This document shows positions 27,851 through 32,820 of a DNA stretch of 32,820 nucleotides, in pieces. Under the pieces are notes generated by a model. It had not been told where the DNA came from, did not search any database, and saw only the letters and a program-made list of their open reading frames with translations. The position numbers and the translations under genes were made by a program. The first letter of the stretch is position 1. Every line of letters begins with the position of its first letter. The stretch is from Candidatus Coprocola pullicola. Its GTDB lineage: Bacteria > Bacillota > Clostridia > Lachnospirales > Anaerotignaceae. The stretch covers positions 1-32,820 of the forward strand of contig DVLQ01000198.1 in the NCBI GenBank assembly GCA_018715395.1, in the 5' to 3' direction.

Positions 27851-28511
27851 TCCACTCACCTAGCGAGTGATTTTTCTCATACGGGCATAGCCTTTTACTC
27901 TTGGCTTATACATAAATCTATAACCCAGTCTGCTACCCTTCAAAGGAGGTTCCGATTCCAGTGTCAGCTGTTTTCTCAGTTAATCTTCTCTTAATTTACT
28001 TACTGTATATTTAGCTATTCTGTCTACATTTTTACTCCTGTATCAGCATAATAGTCTTTACACCAAAACTCTCTATTGCTATACTTGTAGTTCAACTCAC
28101 GAAATTGTTACTGTCACATAATGCAGCTTTTTTCTTTTCCAATCCCCATAAAACTTGATGTACTCACTTTTAGCGGTATCTCTATCAGCATACATGGACA
28201 TACTGCTGCTTTTGGTATATTCACACCTTTCCACTCACATAATTTTTCAATATTTCTCCCTTTGCTTTTCTTTTTTTGTAATAAAAACTTTTCTTGTATA
28301 CTTTAGTGCAAATACTATATATCATATTTACAATTCCATTTTCTATGCCATAAACTATGTTTATCCATAATACTCATATACAGACCTACTATTCACTATT
28401 TTTTTGCAGTTGACAGACTGCAATTCTATTATAGTCAAAAGGAGTTTTCACTTCTACCTCAACACCAAAAAGCTTTTTGAACCACACGTCTAATGCGTAA
28501 TTTTTTTCATA
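27851..28511 (-). mobile_element. Decayed IS200/IS605-type element, copy H
   Basis: Same group as copies A and B. The right-end hairpin is at 27853-27870 (CACTC and GAGTG arms); the left-end hairpin is at about 28479-28502, with several G-T pairs. Broken tnpA lies between about 28370 and 27890. The left end touches the T-tract of the terminator of the AEC permease gene. Confidence 0.72.
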
Positions 28512-28548
28512 CAAAAAGGCTGTCAACTTTTTTAAACAGATGCCTTTT
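28512..28548 (-). terminator. Probable intrinsic terminator of the AEC permease gene
   Basis: On the minus strand AAAAGGCATCTGT pairs imperfectly with ACAGCCTTTTT around a T/A-rich loop; the Ts run into the left end of IS copy H. Confidence 0.6.
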
Positions 28549-28569
28549 CACTTTATCCATCATCTTATT

Positions 28570-29496
28570 CTAACATAAAAACTTTGCCACCAAAGGCAAT
28601 GTTATCACAGAAAGTATTGTAGAAACAAACACATATTCCGACGCTCTTTTTTCATCGTTTCCGTAACCTCCTGCAAAAGAAGGCAATGCCGCCGCCGCCG
28701 GCGTTCCCATCAATATCACCATCACTCCCAGGGCTACACCGTCCATAAAAAATGCCATTACTAATTTCGTTAAAATAGGCATAACAATCAATGTAAAAAA
28801 GCTAAATATGTATACAACCTTATCTGCTAACACTTCTTTTACTTTTGCCGATGCTAAAAGTGCGCCAATGACAATCATAGAAAGACAAACTGTTGTATTA
28901 GAAGCATAATTTAAAGTATTATATAATGGTTCTGGCAAAGAAATAGAATTAACAAAACAAAAAACACCTATGATAGCAGAAAAACAAATTAGATTAAAAA
29001 AAGCATCTTTTAATAATTTCATAGGCGGCTTTGCAATGCCGCATTGATAAGAAAACAATACAGAACAGGCTGTAAATAAATATACATTGCAAGCAAACAT
29101 CACTGCCACACAAAATATCAGTCCCTCCGCTCCAAACATGGCTGTTACAAGAGGCTGACCCATAAAAATCACATTACTATAAACACCACCGCCTGTAAAA
29201 AGTCCTAACTGAGGAAAGTTCATTTTTAAACATTTTCCCACTACAAAAAAAAGTATTGTACCCAATATGCATAAAAATATAGTGCCAAAAGCTGTTTTTA
29301 AAAATCCCATCCATATTTCATAAAAATATTCTCTTTGCAACAATATAATCATATTCGCGGGTATTGCTACTTTTGTTAATACAATAGATAATCCTTTTGT
29401 TTCTTTTTCCGGCAGATATCCCTTTTTATTTAATATAAAGCCAACTATCATAAGTAATACCATTGTTGCCAACTGTTCAATTACTGACACTACCAC
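28570..29496 (-). CDS. AEC-family permease (auxin efflux carrier type)
   Basis: AEC permeases are ten-helix membrane carriers, often for malate or other small organic acids in bacteria; the substrate here cannot be told. The protein is about 308 residues, normal for the family. Seen: the opening helix VLLMIVGFILNKKGYLPE followed by the conserved cytoplasmic turn, GLFTGGGVYSNVIFMGQPLV (N-terminal half motif), VCLSMIVIGALLA, and MGTPAAAALPSFAGGYGND (C-terminal half motif with TPAA). GGAG overlaps the first ATG at 29505, so the GTG at 29496, 9 bases away, is my start. Separate from the MATE gene by a stem-loop. Confidence 0.88.
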   Translation of the reverse strand: MVVSVIEQLATMVLLMIVGFILNKKGYLPEKETKGLSIVLTKVAIPANMIILLQREYFYEIWMGFLKTAFGTIFLCILGTILFFVVGKCLKMNFPQLGLFTGGGVYSNVIFMGQPLVTAMFGAEGLIFCVAVMFACNVYLFTACSVLFSYQCGIAKPPMKLLKDAFFNLICFSAIIGVFCFVNSISLPEPLYNTLNYASNTTVCLSMIVIGALLASAKVKEVLADKVVYIFSFFTLIVMPILTKLVMAFFMDGVALGVMVILMGTPAAAALPSFAGGYGNDEKRASEYVFVSTILSVITLPLVAKFLC

Positions 29497-29535
29497 TTTT
29501 TTCATCTCCTTTATTCTTTTGAATATATGATAAAT

Positions 29536-29568
29536 ACCCGCTTTCTTTGTTTTATAAAAAAAGCGGGT
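29536..29568. terminator. Stem-loop between MATE and AEC genes
   Basis: ACCCGCTTT pairs perfectly with AAAGCGGGT around 15 bases. No T-run follows on either strand, so termination is probably partial or acts on RNA stability. Confidence 0.5.
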
Positions 29569-29585
29569 AAAAAATAGATGTAGGT

Positions 29586-30983
29586 TTAGCCTTCTTTAAT
29601 CCATAAATTCAACTTTTTCATTTCTTTTATAATAAAGAATAATACAATTAATCCGGAAGCAATATCAGCCACAGGACCTGCCAGTAATATGCCATCTAAT
29701 CCTAAAAACAAAGGAAATACAACAATTAATGGTATTAACAATATAATTTGTCGAAGCATAGAAAGAACGGAAGCCTTTAACGCCTGACCCGTCGCCTGAA
29801 AATATCCTGTCGAAACAATCTGTATCCCCGAAATAAAAATACCAAACATATAAACCTGCATACTCTTAATGGCAAAATCCATAAAATTAGCATCTCCAGA
29901 GCCAAATATCATTAAAAGATATTCTGGAAAGAAAACACAGGCAATCCAGCCTACTACAGAACAAATTGTAGCAATTTTTACAGACAACAAGTATGTTTCT
30001 TTGATTCTTTTCGGTTTTCTTGCTCCATAGTTAAACCCTACAATGGGCTGTGCGCCTGTACCAATACCAATGTTGATACCAATTAAAATTGCACTTACTT
30101 TTAATACAATACCCATAGCGCTTAACGCCACATCGCCGCCTACTGTAGAGGCATTTCCATAATAAACAAGAGAATTGTTTAAAATAACTTGCAACAATGT
30201 ATTGGCAATCTGCACAATAAAACTAGAGATACCTAATGCACAAAACGCCATAATCAATTTTGCTTCTGGTTTAAGATACTTCTTTTTCAATCTCATATTT
30301 CCTTTGTATTTAAAATACCATATCAATACAACAGCCGACAGTATCTGAGATGTTATCGTAGCAATGGCGGCTCCCTTTACTCCCCAATGGAATACAAAAA
30401 TATAAATAGGGTCTAATATGGTATTTAAAATTGCTCCTATGATCATACTTAACATAGCCATTTTAGGACTGCCGTCTGTACGAGCCATATTGGAAAGTCC
30501 TGTGCCTATCATCATAAACGGAACGCCCAACAACGTAATACCTGCATAGTCCTTTGCATATTGCATAATAGAATCTGTGGCGCCAAAAAGACGCAGCATA
30601 GGTTCAAAAAACAAAAAACATATACCACAAAGTGCTAAACCGGCTACAATTAAAATGGTCATCATATTACCCAAAACTTTTTCCGCCACATCAAACTTAC
30701 CTTCTCCTAAACGTATAGAAGCATAAGCACTGCCGCCTGCTCCTATGAGCATAGAAAGCGAAAGAACAATGGTTACAATGGGAAATGCTACTGTTGTTGC
30801 CGCATTTCCTTGATAGCCCACTCCTTGCCCAATAAATATTTGGTCTACAATATTGTACAAGCTGTTTACTAAAAGTGACACAACAGAAGGTACTGCAAAA
30901 CTTCTTAATAATTTTCCAATGGGTTTTCTGCCTAGTGGATTGTCTGTATCCATCTGTTGTTTACTGATTGTCGTTTCCCCCAT
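29586..30983 (-). CDS. MATE-family efflux pump, MepA-like
   Basis: MATE pumps export cationic drugs, dyes or metabolites using an ion gradient. From the ATG at 30983 (GGAGG 7 bases upstream) the protein has 465 residues and twelve predicted helices. Seen: LLRSFAVPSVVSLLVNSLYNIVDQIFIG (a family opening, shortened here to its pattern of small and polar residues), the GTGLSNMARTDGSPKMAM stretch, and GIGTGAQPIVGFNYGARKPKR in the second half. The conserved blocks place it with MepA of Gram-positives. No regulator gene of the MepR type is next to it. It has its own promoter. Confidence 0.9.
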   Translation of the reverse strand: MGETTISKQQMDTDNPLGRKPIGKLLRSFAVPSVVSLLVNSLYNIVDQIFIGQGVGYQGNAATTVAFPIVTIVLSLSMLIGAGGSAYASIRLGEGKFDVAEKVLGNMMTILIVAGLALCGICFLFFEPMLRLFGATDSIMQYAKDYAGITLLGVPFMMIGTGLSNMARTDGSPKMAMLSMIIGAILNTILDPIYIFVFHWGVKGAAIATITSQILSAVVLIWYFKYKGNMRLKKKYLKPEAKLIMAFCALGISSFIVQIANTLLQVILNNSLVYYGNASTVGGDVALSAMGIVLKVSAILIGINIGIGTGAQPIVGFNYGARKPKRIKETYLLSVKIATICSVVGWIACVFFPEYLLMIFGSGDANFMDFAIKSMQVYMFGIFISGIQIVSTGYFQATGQALKASVLSMLRQIILLIPLIVVFPLFLGLDGILLAGPVADIASGLIVLFFIIKEMKKLNLWIKEG

Positions 30984-31038
30984 ACCATTTCCTCCATATT
31001 TTTTCATTTTTATACTTTATTTACCTCTACATTTGGTC

Positions 31039-31067
31039 ATTCTAGCACAATTTAGTTGCGCATTCAA
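31039..31067 (-). promoter_or_regulatory. Probable sigma-A promoter of the MATE gene
   Basis: On the minus strand TTGAAT and TAGAAT are separated by exactly 17 bases, with about 50 bases of leader. Confidence 0.65.
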
Positions 31068-31104
31068 CTAGATTGTTATCTTTTTTTGTATAAAAAAAAG
31101 AGCA

Positions 31105-31128
31105 ATTTATTTTTTATAAAAAATAAAT
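31105..31128 (-). terminator. Terminator-like palindrome after the PAP2 gene
   Basis: A perfect AT-only 11-bp stem; on the minus strand a run of eight Ts follows 5 bases later. It could also work on the plus strand, where Ts follow too. Confidence 0.55.
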
Positions 31129-31152
31129 CTTTCTTTTTTAGCTATTATAGTT

Positions 31153-31701
31153 TCATTTTAAAATGATTTTTGTTTTTTCAGCTATATAGAGTATAACTCC
31201 TGCAGACAAGCTGCCTACCAATGCCCCCACTATGACATCGGTAGGATAATGCACTGATAAATAAATTCTTGAAAAAGCCATGATAGCGGCAAATAAAAAA
31301 ATCACTTTTCCCCATTTTTTATCCATATTCCATATCACAACAGCACTTGCAAATGCCGCTGTTGTATGTCCGGAAGGAAAAGAAAAATCACTTAAGGCAG
31401 GTACTATAATGTCCAAATAAAGTTTGTCGTAAGGTCGTATACGAGCTATAAAGGGCTTTAAAAAAATATTGGTGATACATGCGCTGAGCACTAAACTGCC
31501 TCCTAATACCACTGCCCAATTTCTCCAATTTCTTTTTTCTCTTTTTCCTATTATAAAAAATAATATTGTTAGTATTATCCAAATCATGCCATGATTTCCT
31601 AAAAAAGAAATCGCTTTCATTATCATATCTAAAAGGGGACAAGATAAATATTCTCTTACCCAAAGTACAACTGCCTCATCATATTGTTGTATTGGCTTCA
31701 T
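31153..31701 (-). CDS. PAP2-family membrane phosphatase
   Basis: This is a lipid phosphatase of the type-2 phosphatidic-acid phosphatase family, 182 residues, with about five to six helices. All three catalytic blocks are present: KPFIARIRP at 82-90, PSGH at 109-112, and SR-x5-H-x3-D at 144-155. Such small family members often act on undecaprenyl pyrophosphate (BcrC type) or phosphatidylglycerol phosphate; the sequence alone does not decide. AGGAAA lies just before the ATG. It begins 15 bases after mntP and is probably co-transcribed with it. Confidence 0.9.
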   Translation of the reverse strand: MKPIQQYDEAVVLWVREYLSCPLLDMIMKAISFLGNHGMIWIILTILFFIIGKREKRNWRNWAVVLGGSLVLSACITNIFLKPFIARIRPYDKLYLDIIVPALSDFSFPSGHTTAAFASAVVIWNMDKKWGKVIFLFAAIMAFSRIYLSVHYPTDVIVGALVGSLSAGVILYIAEKTKIILK

Positions 31702-31716
31702 ATGATTTCCTCTTTT

Positions 31717-32283
31717 CTACAACATCAATGTATGTTCAAATACTATTTTCAAACCAATGGCAATTAATACTAAACCGCCTACAAAAGTTGTTTTCTTTTC
31801 TAAAAACTGCCCCAATCCAGTGCCTAATATACCGCCGATATAAGAAATGATAAATGCTACTATTCCAATGATAGCAGCTGCCGCAACGATATGTACGTCT
31901 AATATGGCAAAACTGATGCCAACAGCCAAAGCGTCAATGCTGGTAGCAATGGCTTGCAGTATCAAATTTTTTGTTGTCAATACAACAGTACATTCTATTT
32001 CTTCCTCCTGTTTTTTTATACTTTCCAATATCATATTGCCACCAATTAAAGCTAATAATCCAAAAGCAATCCAATGGTCTACTGCCTCAATATAATTTTT
32101 GACGCTTGTTCCCAAAAGCCACCCCAGCAAAGGCATCAAAAACTGAAATCCACCAAAATAAAGCCCTTGCTGTACAGCATTTTTTTTACAAAAATTTGTA
32201 ACACAAGCGCCATTTGCAATGGAAACAGCAAAGGCGTCCATGGCTAAACTAACTGCAATAAAAAAAATGGTTATATAGTCCAC
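31717..32283 (-). CDS. mntP: Manganese efflux pump, MntP family
   Basis: MntP exports excess manganese. From the GTG at 32283 (GGGGGAA 7 bases upstream) the protein is 188 residues, close to the usual 185-190; the ATG 15 codons upstream has no ribosome site. Two related halves each carry the family aspartate motif: SLAMDAFAVSIANG near residue 13 and ATSIDALAVGISFA near residue 112. Six helices are predicted. I looked for a yybP-ykoY manganese riboswitch upstream and did not find one, so regulation is unclear. It probably forms an operon with the PAP2 gene. Confidence 0.9.
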   Translation of the reverse strand: MDYITIFFIAVSLAMDAFAVSIANGACVTNFCKKNAVQQGLYFGGFQFLMPLLGWLLGTSVKNYIEAVDHWIAFGLLALIGGNMILESIKKQEEEIECTVVLTTKNLILQAIATSIDALAVGISFAILDVHIVAAAAIIGIVAFIISYIGGILGTGLGQFLEKKTTFVGGLVLIAIGLKIVFEHTLML

Positions 32284-32448
32284 AATCAAATTCCCCCTTA
32301 TAAAAACTTTTCCCTTTCCCGTATTCAAAAGTTCATAAAATCATACCGTTTTTTCTCAAAGGATGATTGTAAAATAAAACAGATATTTTGATTCCTTTTC
32401 TACTGTATGCAAAAAGAAAAGACCTTATCTCTTTGTTTTTGAAAAGGA

Positions 32449-32477
32449 TAAAAAAAAAGAATGCCGTAGCATTCTTT
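32449..32477 (-). terminator. Intrinsic terminator of the tRNA operon
   Basis: On the minus strand AAAGAATGC pairs with GCATTCTTT around a 4-base loop, and Ts continue after it. It lies right after the tRNA-Val gene. Confidence 0.88.
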
Positions 32478-32480
32478 TTA

Positions 32481-32553
32481 TGGGAGTTACAGGGCTCGAA
32501 CCTGTGACCCTCTGCTTGTAAGGCAGATGCTCTCCCAGCTGAGCTAAACTCCC
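32481..32553 (-). tRNA. tRNA-Val (anticodon UAC)
   Basis: A 73-base cloverleaf: acceptor GGGAGTT with AACTCCC, D-arm GCTCAGCTGGGAGAGC, anticodon arm TCTGC-CTTACAA-GCAGA with anticodon TAC, and T-arm ACAGG-TTCGAGC-CCTGT. CCA is not encoded. Confidence 0.95.
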
Positions 32554-32580
32554 CCAAACAATTGTTGTTTTCATTTATGC

Positions 32581-32652
32581 TGACCCGTAAGGGAATCGAA
32601 CCCTTGTTTCAGCCGTGAGAGGGCCGCGTCTTGACCGCTTGACCAACGGGCC
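32581..32652 (-). tRNA. tRNA-Glu (anticodon CUC)
   Basis: A 72-base cloverleaf beginning GGCCCGTTGGTCAAGCGG; anticodon arm CGGCC-CTCTCAC-GGCTG gives anticodon CTC; T-arm AAGGG-TTCGATT-CCCTT. CCA is not encoded. CTC is the less common Glu isoacceptor in low-GC Firmicutes, which usually rely on TTC. Confidence 0.92.
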
Positions 32653-32667
32653 TCATCTTTATTTGAG

Positions 32668-32741
32668 TAGCGGAGAAGGGATTTGAACCCCTGACACCGC
32701 GGGTATGAACCGCGTGCTCTCGCCAACTGAGCTACTCCGCC
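32668..32741 (-). tRNA. tRNA-Met (elongator, anticodon CAU)
   Basis: A 74-base cloverleaf: GGCGGAGTAGCTCAGTTGGC, anticodon arm CGCGG-TTCATAC-CCGCG with CAT, T-arm AGGGG-TTCAAAT-CCCTT. It starts with a G and lacks the three G-C pairs and C-A mismatch of initiator tRNA, so elongator Met is most likely; an Ile tRNA with modified CAU is the alternative. Confidence 0.9.
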
Positions 32742-32761
32742 ACAACTTGACTACCTGCCTT

Positions 32762-32790
32762 ATTATAAATGTTATGCTACAACTTGTCAA
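32762..32790 (-). promoter_or_regulatory. Strong sigma-A promoter of the tRNA operon
   Basis: On the minus strand perfect TTGACA and TATAAT boxes are separated by exactly 17 bases, about 14 bases before the expected start upstream of tRNA-Met. Confidence 0.88.
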
Positions 32791-32820
32791 TACTTTTTTT
32801 GACAAATTTTTAATGACTTG

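Noticed and set aside
32284..32450. Possible yybP-ykoY manganese riboswitch upstream of mntP
   Set aside because: None of the conserved loop sequences could be found.
1..32820. CRISPR array or defence island
   Set aside because: No regularly spaced short direct repeats and no nuclease, helicase or toxin-antitoxin genes; the repeats present are IS ends.

Overview
The window is low-GC (AT-rich) chromosome from a Firmicute of the class Clostridia, most like Lachnospirales. The grounds are codon and base bias, strong AGGAGG-type ribosome sites, a T-box leader, a MecA-type adaptor, and the block rho - rpmE - yqhQ - prmC - prfA. The species is not identifiable by eye.

Layout. Positions 1-660 hold a decayed IS200-type element beside the terminator of pncB (nicotinate salvage, minus strand). 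pncB and the T-box leader of ileS diverge from about 2300. Between the T-box terminator and ileS lies a 421-bp miniature element with terminal inverted repeats and an 8-bp direct repeat. From 6.5 to 8.0 kb are two more decayed IS200-type elements. From 8.0 to 14.1 kb the minus strand carries a chemoreceptor, a lipoprotein, glycogen phosphorylase and a small membrane protein. Positions 14.1-15.6 kb are a graveyard: a truncated gene, a zinc-ribbon transposase relic related to the element before ileS, and an IS200 end. From 15.6 to 23.0 kb the minus strand reads LysM membrane protein, rho, rpmE, yqhQ, prmC, prfA and a two-gene chromate-transporter pair. From 23.2 to 24.5 kb are two tandem IS200 relics. 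At 24.5-27.1 kb an uncharacterised membrane protein diverges from a MecA-like adaptor. From 27.2 to 28.5 kb are two more tandem IS200 relics. The end holds an AEC permease, a MATE exporter, a PAP2 phosphatase and MntP, then a tRNA operon (Met-Glu-Val order of transcription) with its promoter and terminator.

How it works together. Most genes are housekeeping: NAD salvage, Ile-tRNA charging under T-box control, glycogen breakdown, translation termination (release factor plus its methyltransferase), transcription termination, and envelope or transport functions. The most informative structure lies in the mobile DNA. At least seven IS200/IS605-type relics plus a tnpB-type tail sit downstream of genes. 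Wherever a left end is clear and not stacked on another element, it begins directly after the T-tract of an intrinsic terminator. Three times a second element is stacked in tandem behind the first. I see no CRISPR array, prophage, defence island or biosynthetic cluster, and no clearly new multi-gene system.
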